Part shown: piece by piece, positions 9,738 to 19,950 of the stretch
How the letters are laid out: every line of letters begins with the position of its first letter
How positions within the stretch are numbered: the first letter of the stretch is position 1
Origin: Elephas maximus indicus
Lineage: Eukaryota > Chordata > Mammalia > Proboscidea > Elephantidae
Direction: 5' to 3'
DNA: 64,000 nt
Assembly: GCF_024166365.1 (NCBI RefSeq)
Contig: NC_064821.1
Span: 52,665,093-52,729,092 of the forward strand
Translations under genes and position numbers: made by a program
The notes under the pieces: generated by a model
Told to the model about the DNA's origin: nothing
The model's database searches: none
What the model saw: the letters and a program-made list of their open reading frames with translations, nothing else

Positions 9738-9992
9738 GAAAGAAAGAAAGAGAGAAAGAAAGAATGAGAGAACGAAAGAACAAGAGAGAAAAGGAAGGAA
9801 GGAAGGAAGGAAGGAAGGAAGGAAGGAAGGAAGGAAGGAAGGAAGGAAGGAAGGAAGGAAGGAAGGAAGGAAGGAAGGGAGGGAGGGAGGGAGGGAGGGA
9901 GGGAGGGAGGGAGGGAGGGAGGGAGGGAGGGAGGGAGGGAGGGAGGGAGGGAGGGAGGAAGGAAGGAAGGAAGGAAGGAAGGAAGGAAGGAA
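9738..9992. repeat. Compound purine microsatellite
   Basis: An uninterrupted purine-dominated strand: mixed GAAA at 9738-9790, about 22 GGAA units (9791-9877), about 20 GGGA units (9878-9957), then about 9 more GGAA units to 9992. The long Lys/Glu/Gly/Arg and Pro/Ser/Leu frames across it are artefacts of the repeat. Confidence 0.95.
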
Positions 9993-10067
9993 AAACAGTT
10001 GCCAACTCCTGTTCAAGACTCAACCCAGGAATCACCCCTCTGGGGAGTCTGTCCTGAGTACTACCTT

Positions 10068-10131
10068 TTCCCACCCCCCCACCCACCTCCACCCCCACCT
10101 CTCCCACCTCCCCACCCTCCCACCCCCCAAT
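10068..10131. repeat. C-rich pyrimidine tract
   Basis: Low-complexity ccacc/cccac words over about 60 bp, on the opposite purine polarity to the tract just upstream. Confidence 0.8.
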
Positions 10132-10534
10132 TCCTGGCTCAGTCTTCCCTTCCTGGTTCCCCACTTCCTCTCATCTCTACATCCACAGCTCCCAGCACAG
10201 GGCCTGGCACACAGCAAGTGCACATCAAACAAATACAAATGTCTTCCTTCACACAAACTGAGGAAATCCAGAACAAGTTAGAACTGTCTAGACAAGAAGG
10301 ATTCTGGTGCGCAGTTCTCACCAGGGTCCAGAAAACGAGCCAGGAGCTCTGTTTGTCAAAAAGCTGATCGGAAACCACTCCCTCATTTGTGATTAGGCCA
10401 CACGATTAGAACTCAAAAAACGCAGTCTGTTCAGAAGACAAAATCCTTTAAACCTGGCATGTGGAAACATTAATAGAATAAGTTCTTAGTTGCAAAAATG
10501 CTAAGAACTCCGTTTTTATGATTCCTCTACTTTC
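10132..10534. other. Unassigned intron DNA
   Basis: The words cagggcctggcacacagcaa resemble a MIR or L2 3' end near 10195-10235; otherwise nothing is recognised. Confidence 0.4.
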
Positions 10535-10737
10535 TGTCCTGGCGGCCCAGTAGTTAAGTGGTTGGCTGTTAACCGAAAGGTTGGTGGTTCAAACTCACCA
10601 GCCACTCTGTGGGAGAACTATGTGGCAGTCTGCTCCTGTAAAGATTACAGCCTGAGAAACCCTATGGGGTGGTTCTACTCTGTCCTATAGAGTCACTATG
10701 AGTTAGAACGGTCTCGCCAGCAATGGGTTTGGTTTTT
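10535..10737 (+). mobile_element. SINE class S1L
   Basis: Head tggcggcccagtagttaagt, middle block tatgtggcagtctgctcctg, tail actatgagttagaacggtct. Confidence 0.85.
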
Positions 10738-10787
10738 CAGTCTTCAAGGGAGTGCATCCCAGATGCAAGGAACTCTTCCTATTTATT

Positions 10788-10927
10788 AAAAAAAAAGAAA
10801 AAAAACCCTGTTGCCCTCAAGTCAGGAGCAAACTGCCACATCTTTCTCCTGCAGAGTGGCTGGAGGGTTCGAACTGCCAGCTTTTTGGTTAGCAGCCAAA
10901 CGCTTAGCCATTGTGCCACCAAGGCGC
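10788..10927 (-). mobile_element. SINE class S1L, antisense, internally deleted
   Basis: The reversed tail (ctgttgccctcaagtcagga) is joined directly to the reversed middle (actgccacatctttctcctg) and head (ttagccattgtgccaccaag). The box between tail and middle is lost. It lies 50 bp from a forward S1L. Confidence 0.8.
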
Positions 10928-11077
10928 CTTTCCCATTTATTATATATTATTTTTGAAGTGATAATATTAATAGCTGGTGGATTCAATACAGAACCCAGTT
11001 TCCTCCCTGAGTGTAGAGTTGAATGAAAGAGAGGTGTGAGATTCAAAGAGCAGAATAAAAAATGTCAGCTTCGTCAC

Positions 11078-11505
11078 TGCCTTAGTCATCTAGTGCTATT
11101 ATAACAGAAATACCACAAGTGGATGGCTTTAACAGAAATTTATTTTCCCACAGTTCAGGAGGCTAGAAGTCCGAATTCAGGGCCCCAGCTCTAGGGGAAG
11201 ACTTTTTCTCTCTGTTGGCTCTGGAGGAAGGTCCTTGTCTCTTTAGCTCATTTCCTGTTTCCTTGGAGATTGATGCCAAGACATTAATTGATTGGCATCA
11301 GTCTCCCTCCTCCCCTCTCTACATGACCGCTTGCTTGTTTAATCTCTTTTTATATCTCAAAGGAGATTGACTCAAAACATACCCTATACTAATCCTGTCT
11401 AATTAACAAAACAAAGACAACCCATTCCCAAATGGAATTATAACCACAGGCATAGAGGTTAAGATTTACAACACATATTTTGTGGGGACACAATTCAATC
11501 CAACA
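11078..11505 (-). mobile_element. Solo LTR, MaLR-type, antisense
   Basis: Begins tgccttagtcatctagtgct and ends acaattcaatccaaca. The perfect 5-bp duplication gtcac (11073-11077, 11506-11510) fits an ERVL/MaLR solo LTR. No internal retroviral sequence is present. Confidence 0.85.
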
Positions 11506-11510
11506 GTCAC

Positions 11511-11599
11511 TGAAAAAATTGTTGTAGGCTCCTATCTGTCTTCCTGCTTCTACCTGACAAGGCTCCCCAATTCTCAAGGCAGCCAAAAGAAGGCTTTTA
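11511..11599. other. Short unassigned stretch
   Basis: Nothing recognised. Confidence 0.4.
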
Positions 11600-11790
11600 A
11601 AGAAAATGTTACATCCCATCATTTCTCTGCTCAGCCCCCAGCCCCCTCAAAGCTCTCCATCTCCCTCTAAGTGAAATCCATGATCCTTACCACCGCCCCC
11701 AAGCCCCTCCACTCCACCCTGCTCGTTCCTCAGCTCCCTCCCCCCAGCACAGGCAGACTATAGGCCTTTGCACTTTGTGCGGGGTGGCTG
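11600..11790 (+). mobile_element. L2 LINE fragment, sense
   Basis: catcatttctctgctcagcc, taagtgaaatccatgatcct and ggcctttgcacttt follow the order of the L2 3' region. Confidence 0.6.
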
Positions 11791-12073
11791 GGGGCCCAGC
11801 CTGTCACCACCCCTCCAGGTTCCCTCCTCTTGACTGATGACTTCTCGCCAGCAGCTGACACCTGAGCTGGAGGGGGTGAGGGGCTGCCATTCTCCCAAAA
11901 TAGATGGTGACAGGGCAGCGGACGGCAGATTGAGATTAATCTCTCACAGGGCTACAGGCGTGGTTTCGGAGCCAGCAGCTCTGTCGGGCCTTTCTCCTGA
12001 TCGCGCCTCCCAGGAACTGCATAAGCCAGGCCAATGACAGGCTCTGGTAGCGCTTTTTGTCATTGGAAATAGC
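11791..12073. other. Unassigned intron DNA, moderately GC-rich
   Basis: No repeat recognised. Short open frames have no domain features. Confidence 0.4.
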
Positions 12074-12182
12074 TTTTGTTGTTGGCAACCAATGTCACCC
12101 AGCAGTATGTGTATTGATTGTTTAATGAGAAATTAATTTACTCTGTAAAGCTTCATCTAAAGTACAATAAAAAAGAAAGAAC
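12074..12182 (+). mobile_element. L1 3' end (older afrotherian type)
   Basis: gttggcaaccaatgtcaccc, tgtttaatgagaaattaatt and cttcatctaaagtacaataa plus A-rich tail match the copy at 46860-46975. Confidence 0.7.
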
Positions 12183-12324
12183 ATTTGCCTTCTTAATTCC
12201 ACTTACTATGCAAAGCCCTGGTACACGCTCAGACAAGAGAAATAAATAAAAAGAAGGGGAATGAAAGAACCCATAAATACACAGTTAACATGCTAGTGTA
12301 TAGCTTTCTAGATTTTTTTTCTTT

Positions 12325-12532
12325 TGTTAATTGTTGTTTGCCGTTGAGCTGATTCCAACTCACGGCAGCCCCATGTGTGCAGAGTAGAAATGCTCTATAG
12401 GGTTTTCAAGGCTGTGACCTTTCAGAAGTGTGATCACCAGGCCTGTCTTCCGAGGCACCTCTGGGTGAGTCTGAACCGTCAACCTTTTGGCTAGTATTTA
12501 AACACTTAACCACTTGCGCCACCAAGGGACTC
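12325..12532 (-). mobile_element. SINE class S2, antisense
   Basis: Reversed tail gttgtttgccgttgagctga, body gatcaccaggcctgtcttcc, head cacttgcgccaccaagggac. Confidence 0.85.
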
Positions 12533-12551
12533 CTATTTTTTTCCCCCTAGG

Positions 12552-12735
12552 CGTTGTTGCTGTTGTTAGCTGTTGTCAAGTCGATTCCAACCCATAGTGA
12601 CCCCATGCAACAGAGTAGAACTGCCCCATAGAGATTTCTAGGCTACAATCTTTATAGGAGAAGATTACCACGTCTTTCTCCAACCGAGTCACTGGGTGAG
12701 TTTGAACTGCCAACCTTTTGGTTAGCAGCCTATGT
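12552..12735 (-). mobile_element. SINE class S1L, antisense, head truncated
   Basis: Reversed tail ttgtcaagtcgattccaacc, middle ggctacaatctttataggag, ending within the head at ccttttggttagcagcc. Confidence 0.85.
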
Positions 12736-12794
12736 ATACATAAACCCTCCAAGTAGCAATACACTCTACTACTCTGTTGGATAACCATATTGGA

Positions 12795-13370
12795 AAGATC
12801 TTTTCATTCAACAAATATAAATTTAAAACATCACTTTTAATAGCTACAGGGTATTTTACTGTACAGACAAGCCACGGATTTATTCATCCCAGGCGTTTCC
12901 AGTTTTTTGTTACTAGGTCTTTCTTTACTAGAAGCAATGCTGCTATGAACACCCTTGTATACATTCTCAGTTATTTCCCTAAGGAGGAGCCCTGGTGGCA
13001 CAGTGCTTACAGCACTCGGCTGCTAACTGAAAGGTTGGTGGTTCAAATTCACCAGCTGCTCTGAGGGAGAAAGATGTGGCAGCCTGCCTCCATAAAGATT
13101 ACAGTCTAGGAAACCCTATGGGGCGATTCTACTCTGTCCTATAGGGCTGCTATGAGCCAGAATCGACTGGACAGCCTCGGGTTGTTTGTTTTGTTGTTCA
13201 CTCCTACAAGATGAAGATTGTGTGTAAAAGTGCCTGAAAACCATCAAAGAGTATATCGTTGATTTTATTTGCATTTCTTTGATTACCAGTGCAGCTGACC
13301 ATGGTATCATGTGTTCACTGCCATTTGGATTTATCTCTTTGTGAAGTACCTGCTCGAGACCTTTGATAAG
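12795..13370 (-). mobile_element. Old L1 (L1M-type) ORF2 3' region, antisense, split by a SINE
   Basis: Segments 12795-12985 (ggatttattcatcccaggcg, agcaatgctgctatgaacac) and 13205-13370 (tatttgcatttctttgatta, atttatctctttgtgaagta) are consecutive parts of a reversed L1 ORF2 end. The S1L copy at 12986-13195 separates them. Confidence 0.75.
12986..13195 (+). mobile_element. SINE class S1L
   Basis: Full length: gagccctggtggcacagtgc, agaaagatgtggcagcctgc, tatgagccagaatcgactgg. Interrupts an old L1. Confidence 0.9.
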
Positions 13371-13826
13371 CACTTTGCAAGTCTTACCAAGGTATGAGAA
13401 GTCCTTAGTGACAAGGAGAGCTTGGGGAAGGAGTGTGGTTGATTCAGCCCACCCCACCCCATTCCCGGTGAGTTGCTAGAGCTACCATTCACAGGGAAAG
13501 TGGGCTGCTTCCTCCCAGCCTGGCAGAAGGACCAATATGGAAGCTTCTCCAGAGACCACTGGGTACTGGTTCCACCACTCATAGTAAGCATTCACTGCTC
13601 CCATCAGTCTCCTCTTTTACCTCCCCCTCACTGGGGTAAGAGGGCCCAGGCTGTGCCTGTGAAACCCTGTCCCAGGTCCTCTCTGGTACCTCCCTGAACA
13701 CCAAACCAAAAGGACCGGGAAATAGAAGCAGCTTTTTGCTCTTTCACACCCACAGCCAGACTTTCAGCAGCACATCCTGACTCCACAGCATCAGAGAAGG
13801 TTAGCTGTAAAAGCCTTTGTTACATT
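13371..13826. other. Unassigned intron DNA
   Basis: No repeat or gene recognised. Confidence 0.4.
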
Positions 13827-14160
13827 GTTAGCTGCCATCTAGTCGGCTCTTGACTCGTGGCGACCCCATGTACGATGCAACAAAACACTGGCCAGTCCTG
13901 CACCATTCTCATGATAGGTTGTGGATTGAACCGTTGTGATCCATAGGGTTTTCAGTGGCTGATTTTTGGAAGTACATCACCAGGCCTTTCTTTCTAGTCC
14001 ATCTTAGTCTAGAAGCTCTGCTGAAACCAGTTCTGCATCACAGCAACATGCAAGCCTTCACTGACAGATGAGTGGTGTTTGCGTATGAGGTACATTGGCC
14101 GGGAATCAAACTAGGGTCTCCCGCATGAAAGATGAGAATTCTACCATGGACGACCACTGC
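13827..14160 (-). mobile_element. SINE class S3, antisense, near full length
   Basis: Reversed tail gttagctgccatctagtcgg through body to the reversed tRNA-Gly-like head, with B box gggaatcaaacta and gatgagaattctaccatgga. Confidence 0.9.
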
Positions 14161-14369
14161 TTTGAGATTGGAAGGTGCCTGTTTAGTAAACAATTTGGCT
14201 TTGCCCAAGAGAAGTTCTAGCCTTTGCCCTTGGCTTCTGGGAGGCAATCTCTGGGTCCTTGAAATGTTATGTCTGATCAATGAGTGTGTTTGTCTGCCTG
14301 GGGACCTTGGTCACAGTGGATGGTCTAACAGCGTGATTTAAGAGAGGGGCTGGGGACAACTGTAGAGTC
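14161..14369. other. Unassigned intron DNA
   Basis: Nothing recognised. Confidence 0.4.
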
Positions 14370-14782
14370 TTAGGGTTCAGGCTCTGGGTCATGTAGTGTC
14401 CATTAGCCAGACACTGAGATCAACCACATGGATAATCAGTCATTCCTACCTAATGAAGCCCCAGTAAAAACCGGACACTGACTTGCTTTCCTGGTTGGCA
14501 ACACTCCACGTGTATTGTCACATATTGATGCTGGAGAGTAACTCATCCTGACTCCATGGGGAGAGAACAATGGAAGCTCTGTATTTGGAACCCTCTTGAA
14601 TGCTGATTTTAATCTGTATCCTTTCCCTGTAATGAACTGTAACCATGAATATACTAAATTTAATGAATTCTGTGAGTTGTAGCAAATTATTAAAACTGAG
14701 GGTGGTTTTGGGAACCCCCTGAACTTGCAATTGATGTCAAGAGTGAGGGCAGTCTTGTGGGGACTGTGCCCTGTAATTCTGT
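14370..14782 (+). mobile_element. ERV-type LTR fragment, sense
   Basis: aatgaagccccagtaaaaac, ctgtatcctttccctgtaat, aattctgtgagttgtagcaa and gggggcagtc-like gagggcagtcttgtggggac are typical of ERVL/ERV1 LTR 3' parts. Family and exact ends are uncertain. No internal coding sequence is seen. Confidence 0.6.
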
Positions 14783-15150
14783 GTTGTTGTTAGGTGCTGT
14801 TGAGTCACTTCCGAATCATAGCCACCCTATGTACAACAGAACGACACACTACCCAGTCCTGTGCCATCCTCACAATTGTTGCTATGTTTGAGCCCATTGT
14901 TGCAGCCACTGTGTCAATCCATCTCATTGAGGGTCTTCCTCTTTTTCAGTGACCCTCTATCTTACCAGGGACTGGTCCCTCCTGATAACATGTCCAGAGA
15001 ACATGAAGTGAAGTCTCGCCATCCTTGATTCTAAGGAGCACTCTGGTTGTACTTCTTCCAAGACAGATTTTTATGTTCTTCTGGCAGCCCATGATATATT
15101 CAATATTCTTCGCCAATGCCGTAATTCAAAGGCATCAGTTCTTCTTTGTT
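14783..15150 (-). mobile_element. RTE LINE 3' end, antisense
   Basis: Reversed tail gttgttaggtgctgttgagt, then catctcattgagggtcttcc, ctggtccctcctgataacat and ccaatgccgtaattcaaagg. Confidence 0.85.
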
Positions 15151-15180
15151 CTTTGTAAGTTTGTTGTTGGTCCTAAACTC

Positions 15181-15302
15181 TAGGTAGTACCTATGACACC
15201 TGTTACTCTCCCTCCCCATCTCTCCCCCTTATTTTACAAGTTAGGTGACTTGTCTAAGGTTGCACAAAGTCTGGACTGGAACCCTGACCTGCTGGCTCCC
15301 TG
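15181..15302 (-). mobile_element. MIR SINE, antisense, partial
   Basis: Reversed MIR: taggtagtacctatgacacc, aggtgacttgtctaaggttg and gaaccctgacctgctggctc. Confidence 0.7.
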
Positions 15303-15916
15303 TTTACAGCTCTTTCTAGATGCCAGGTTCTTAGCTCACTAGGAGCATTGGGAGAAGCAGCATGTGCTGTGGCTGCTGCTGCAGTGGCTTCCTGCTGCAA
15401 AGGAACACCACCTAAGGAGGCTCACTCCTGCTTCTGGGGGCAGGGGTGCCAGGGAACACAGCTCTAATTTCTTACAGTGCTATCCTCTGTTCTCCACCAT
15501 TACTTCCATTAAATATCAACAGTTGCATAAGGGAACGAGTCCTAATCATCCTCTCTTGTCTCAGCCAGCAGACACTTGATCTGATTAAGTAATGAGCTGA
15601 TTTCTTCTAAGAGGAAGCTACCTCTGCAACACTGAGTCAAGGACTCATCATTGGTCTGGCCTCACAGATCATGTCCTGTAGATGGGACGAGACAGTATGG
15701 TGGGTCCTGCACCAGCGTCGTGACCTGTACCTGGTATCCTGACTCCCCCCCTAAAATCTTAGGACACCAATATCAATTTCACACACAATTGTGGAAAATC
15801 AACTGACCCACAATGTGGTTTCCCCAGCCTGTCCTTCCACCGGAAAGAAATGATCAGAGAATGATCACTGAGGACTGAAAATTTCATTCTCTGGAAGGCA
15901 TGCATGAGTTTCTACC
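15303..15916. other. Unassigned intron DNA
   Basis: No gene or repeat recognised. Confidence 0.4.
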
Positions 15917-16400
15917 ACCATGACCAACATCACCATCACTGCCATCATCTCAACCATCACTGCCGCTGCCACCTCCACCACCTCTACTGTATTTATCACC
16001 ACCATTTCTACCACCATTAATGTCCACCTCCACCATTTTGGTCACCTCCACCATGCCCATCACTATCATAATGTCCACCTGCATCATTTCTATCACCATT
16101 GCAATGTCTACCTCCACCATTTTAGTCACCTACACCATGTGCATCACTGTCACCACTGTATCTACCTCCACACCGCCCATCACTATCACTATGTCCACCA
16201 CCATCATTTTTACCACCATCACTATACCTACCACCACCATTTCTATCGCCATCACTACACCCACCCTTACCATCTCCACTACCACCATGTCCACCTCTAC
16301 CATGTCTACCACCACCACATATCCACCATCACCACTACCAAGTCTACCACCACTACCACTAGGTTCCATTTCTACCACCACCACCACCTTCATCATCAAT
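15917..16400. repeat. Imperfect CCACCAT minisatellite
   Basis: A 480-bp tract built from ccaccat/catcact words. A larger period of about 84 bp is visible: aatgtccacctccaccattt near 16018 recurs as aatgtctacctccaccattt near 16102 with similar downstream order. The His-rich and Thr/Ser-rich open frames through it are products of the repeat. Confidence 0.9.
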
Positions 16401-16789
16401 AATGATCGTTTACTGTAAGCTGGAACCTGGGCTGAGAGCCAGGGATACTAAGGTGCATTTAGTTATTATTTATGATCTGGTTAGATATGTGTGAGGAAAA
16501 CCAAGAGTGGCTCTGTGAGTCTGGTACCCCCACTGCTCATCATGGTGATCATTGTCCCATGCTGCCTCTGGATGCTCAGAGACACCCACAATGACTCTCT
16601 CCCTGAATCTGCCCTTCTAAGTAACTCAGTGTCCTAAGTTAATCTCTAATGGTGGAATCAACAGCTAGCTGGAAGAAGAAACGTGTTAAATGTCTTGGGG
16701 ATGAGGAGGGAGTGTATACGTTGATGGGTCCCCCCCAACAAATTTGGCAATTTACACTGCTAAAATGGCATTTTATAGACAAGGAAAAC
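16401..16789. other. Unassigned intron DNA
   Basis: Nothing recognised. Confidence 0.4.
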
Positions 16790-16875
16790 TTTTTGAAATG
16801 CCTACTATATCTATCAGGAACAATGATAAGTACTTTACCATTACTATTTTGTTTAATCCTTTCTCAACAACCTTC
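16790..16875 (-). mobile_element. MIR SINE fragment, antisense
   Basis: aatgcctactatatctatca, gataagtactttaccattac and taatcctttctcaacaacc. Confidence 0.6.
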
Positions 16876-16879
16876 AGAC

Positions 16880-17066
16880 CAGTGGTTCTCAACTGGGGGT
16901 GATTTTGCCCTTCAGGGGACATTTGGCAATGTTTGGAGACATTTTTGGTTGTCACAACTTGAGTGGGGGTGCTACTAGTATCTAGTGAGTAGAGGCCAGG
17001 GATGCTGCTAAACATCCTACAATGCACAGGACAGCCCCATGACAAAGAAGTATTCAGCTTATATGA
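16880..17066 (+). mobile_element. hAT-type MITE, sense
   Basis: Starts with the hAT-like terminus cagtggttctcaactggggg; contains ggacatttggcaatgtttgg and gggatgctgctaaacatcct. The 3' terminus is degraded. Confidence 0.75.
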
Positions 17067-17736
17067 AATAACAACAATAGGCAAACGTATAGAGACCAAA
17101 GTTTATTAGTGGTCTCCAGGGGTGGGATGGAGGGGAAAAGGGGAATCATTGTCTAGGAAGCAGGGAGTTTATGATGATGGGCTGCAGCTCGGGCCCTGAC
17201 TTTGAGGAAAACTAGAGACATGGAAGAAATGGGGAAGGGAGTAGGAAAAAGAAGTGAGCCAGAGAAACAGAGACCCCCAGAGACAGGGAGACAGAGGGCC
17301 TGGTGATCCAACAGTACCATAAAAAACAACAATAGTAAATACTGCAGACTATGAATATTGAAGCTGTTTCCATATAAAAAATGAATTTGTGCTGTGTGTC
17401 TCCTCACTGCTGCCAGCTTTCAGTGGCCCAGCACTGTGAAGACTGCTGTCAGTGGGGCCAGAGTTACAGCCCATTCTAGAAGCAGTGGTGGCGAAGGGGC
17501 ATTTTCCCCAGAATGGAGACAGGTGAGGTGCTTTCTGAAGATTTATCCTTCTGCAGCTGATGATTTGGGCTCCCCTGAAGTTCCCATGGAAGGCATCAGG
17601 GCTGTGTCTGTGAGAGGAAAGGGGCTACCAGGTGGTTGGTGTGGGGGAAGGTATAGAGGCCTGAAGAGGCTGAGGAGGAAGAGGAAAAGCTGGAGCGCCT
17701 GAGTGTTATGGTCTAAGAGTGCCCAGGAGGCACCCG
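17067..17736. other. Unassigned DNA, possible L1 remnant at its start
   Basis: tagtggtctccaggggtggg near 17108 resembles old L1 3' UTR. The remainder shows no repeat, gene or conserved frame. Confidence 0.35.
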
Positions 17737-17861
17737 GCAAGTGGACAGTGAGAAGGACACTGCCAAGAGCCTGTGGGCGTGCCTGGGTACCACTTGAGTC
17801 CCCCAGCCACCCAGTTTCCACACAGTGTGAACTTACTCCTCAGGCTCAGGCCTGCTCCAAT
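17737..17861 (+). repeat. Unknown 125-bp repeat, copy 1
   Basis: Matches 18616-18743 in the same orientation over the whole length at roughly three-quarters identity or more by eye; shared words include acagtgagaaggaca (copy 2 gcagtgagaaggaca) and agtgtgaact. It does not match any repeat class I recognise. Confidence 0.75.
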
Positions 17862-18039
17862 CATCGGCTTCACAGCAGTGAGAGCTTGCTCCAGGTCCGA
17901 GTCTCAACTCTTGGCACTGCCACAGTTCAGTCACCCTGCTTGCCTACAGTGACCTCAGAACAATCAAAAGACCAGAGGGGACCACTGGCCCCAGTGTCGG
18001 AGTGGCCACCATTACTACCGCAGTGATAATAATAACCCA

Positions 18040-18243
18040 AAACTAAACCAAACCAGTTGGTGTCGAGTTGACCCTGACTCATGGTGGCCCCACGTGTGTC
18101 AGCGTAGAACTGTGGTCCATAGGGTTATTTTTTTGGAAGTCAATCTCCAGGCCTTTCTCCCAAGATGCCTCTGGGTGGACTTGAACCTCCAACCTGTTTG
18201 TGAGCAACCAAGCACGTTAACTGTGTCCACCACCCAGGGACTC
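18040..18243 (-). mobile_element. SINE class S2, antisense
   Basis: Reversed tail accaaaccagttggtgtcga, body ccaggcctttctcccaagat, head gtgtccaccacccagggact. Confidence 0.85.
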
Positions 18244-18244
18244 C

Positions 18245-18495
18245 AATAATAATAACAGCTGACATTTATTACATGTTTTCTGGGTGCCTGGTACTGTGCT
18301 AAGTACTTTCCAGGGATTATCTCTTTGACCCTCACAATAGACTTATGAAATAGGTTATATTATTGTCCCTATTTTACACATGAGAAAACTGAGCCACAAA
18401 GAGGCTAAACAATCTTCCCAGGGTCACACAGCTAGGATGCAAACCCTGGTGGATCTAAATTCAAAACCAGTGCTCTCAGCTACTCTGCTACAATC
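18245..18495 (-). mobile_element. MIR SINE, antisense, near full length
   Basis: ggtactgtgctaagtacttt, cacatgagaaaactgagcca and agggtcacacagctaggatg. Confidence 0.85.
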
Positions 18496-18524
18496 CCCTG
18501 TCTAAAGACTGCCATGCAATGTGG

Positions 18525-18615
18525 GGGAAATAGTGCCAGGCCAGGAATCAAGCGGCTTGGCTCTTCCAAAACTTTGCAGTGTGGCTCTGGGCAAGTCACT
18601 TGGTCTCTCTGAGCT
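18525..18615 (+). mobile_element. MIR SINE, sense, 5' part
   Basis: aatcaagcggcttggctctt and tctgggcaagtcacttggtc. It breaks off where copy 2 of the unknown 125-bp repeat begins. Confidence 0.65.
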
Positions 18616-18743
18616 GACAAGCGGGCAGTGAGAAGGACATCGCTAGAAGCACGCGGGTATGCCCGGGTGCCATGCTGGATCAGAGTCCACCAGCTGCCCA
18701 GCTTCCACATAGTGTGAACTCACTCCTCTGACACAGGCTTGGT
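18616..18743 (+). repeat. Unknown 125-bp repeat, copy 2
   Basis: Second copy of the segment at 17737-17861, 880 bp downstream, directly abutting a truncated MIR. Confidence 0.75.
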
Positions 18744-18799
18744 CCAGTGGACAAGAGTAAACTAGATTAATTCCTCAGTCGAAGCTTTTCTGAGCCCTC

Positions 18800-18920
18800 T
18801 GGAATGTTCACTCTAAGAGAGCAGAGCCTTGTTGGGTTCACTGCTGTGTCCTTAGCACCTGCAATGGTTCCTGGCCTGGAGCAGAGGCATGACAAACATC
18901 TGTGAATGTGTGAGTGAGTC
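18800..18920 (+). mobile_element. L2 LINE 3' end, sense
   Basis: agcagagccttgttgggttc, tgtccttagcacctgcaatg and the decayed terminus catctgtgaatgtgtgag. Confidence 0.65.
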
Positions 18921-19434
18921 TGATGGCATATACAGCAGAGTGGCCTGGATATGTCTGGAAGCCTGAGCTATGGTCCTGGATACCTAGAGGCTGGCCTGCC
19001 AGCTGCGCTTCTCTGTGCCTCTCCCTAAGCTCCACCCTCACCCATGGTAACAGGACAAGCTTCTGGCAATGTACAATGTCCCACGTACAATGTCACGCCA
19101 CCTATCTCCCCCAGCTAACTGGACCAAGAAAGGGACACCTCCTTTCCAGGATCTGGAAATTGAGATCAAGAGAACAGTGTCGTGCCCAGTCTTACTTATC
19201 TTGAATGGAGCAGCTGGGAAAGGACACATTTTTTTCATCATGTGGATGGGGAAGCAGAGAAAGCCCATCAGTATATATAGAGAAAAATGAAACATACAGA
19301 GTGAGAAGCAAAGGAGAGAGCTAGACAGAGAACAGCCCAGTTCCCTGCAGTGCCCAGTTCTTCCTCTTGGGGCCCGACTGTACTCAGGACTTGGGCTTCT
19401 TGTGACACCCCTGCATCCTTATAATAAACCCTCC
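18921..19434. other. Unassigned intron DNA
   Basis: No gene or repeat recognised; acgtacaatgtcacg-like words repeat briefly near 19070. Confidence 0.4.
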
Positions 19435-19602
19435 TGTTTGCTTAGGCTCATGGTGACCCCACGTGTGTCAGAGTAGAACTGTGCCCCTAGTGTCTTCAAT
19501 GGCTGACTTTTTGGAAGTACATCACCAGCCCTTTCTTTTGAGGCACCTCTGGGTGGACTCGAATTTCCAACCTTTCGGTTAGCAGCTAAGTACATTAACA
19601 AC
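19435..19602 (-). mobile_element. SINE class S2, antisense
   Basis: tcatggtgaccccacgtgtg, gaggcacctctgggtggact and cctttcggttagcagctaag. The tail is partly lost. Confidence 0.85.
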
Positions 19603-19717
19603 CCATGTGTGCCAGAGTAGAGCTGCTCTCCATAGGGTTTTCAGTGGCTGATTTTTTGGAAGTAGATCACCAGACATTCCTTCCAAAGTGCCTCTGGATG
19701 GACTAGAATCTCCAATC
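19603..19717 (-). mobile_element. SINE class S2, antisense, middle part only
   Basis: acccatgtgtgccagagtag, tgattttttggaagtagatc, gtgcctctggatggactaga. It directly follows another S2 in the same orientation. Confidence 0.8.
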
Positions 19718-19898
19718 TTGAAGACAGGGGCTGGGTTTTATTTTAAGTGCAGTGGGAGCCATTGGAATGTTCCTAAATATGCCATATACTATATTAGCTG
19801 CTGGGGAGTCAAGGGTAAATAAGACACATTTTGGGTTCCCAAAAAGGGCCAGACAAGTGAGCTGGCAATTCCCAGCAGTCATCATAAAGTTAATACAG
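19718..19898. other. Unassigned, weak antisense L2 similarity
   Basis: agctgctggggagtcaaggg and ggtaaataagacacattttg resemble a decayed reversed L2. Confidence 0.35.
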
Positions 19899-19950
19899 GA
19901 TCTAATTAGATCAAATATCTACTTGACCCAGCCTCAGGGTCAAGTAGATA
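19899..19950. repeat. Two adjacent perfect palindromes
   Basis: gatctaattagatc (19899-19912) is a perfect 14-bp palindrome. Three bases later, tatctacttgaccc (19916-19929) and gggtcaagtagata (19937-19950) form a perfect 14-bp stem around a 7-base loop. Confidence 0.95.

Noticed and set aside
9670..10164. Long frames on both strands (Pro/Ser/Leu-rich and Lys/Glu/Gly/Arg-rich) over the purine tract
   Set aside because: They are translations of GGAA/GGGA repeats, open in several frames at once, with no flanking gene structure.
15920..16402. His-rich 160-codon frame
   Set aside because: Produced by the CCACCAT repeat; other frames of the same tract are open too.
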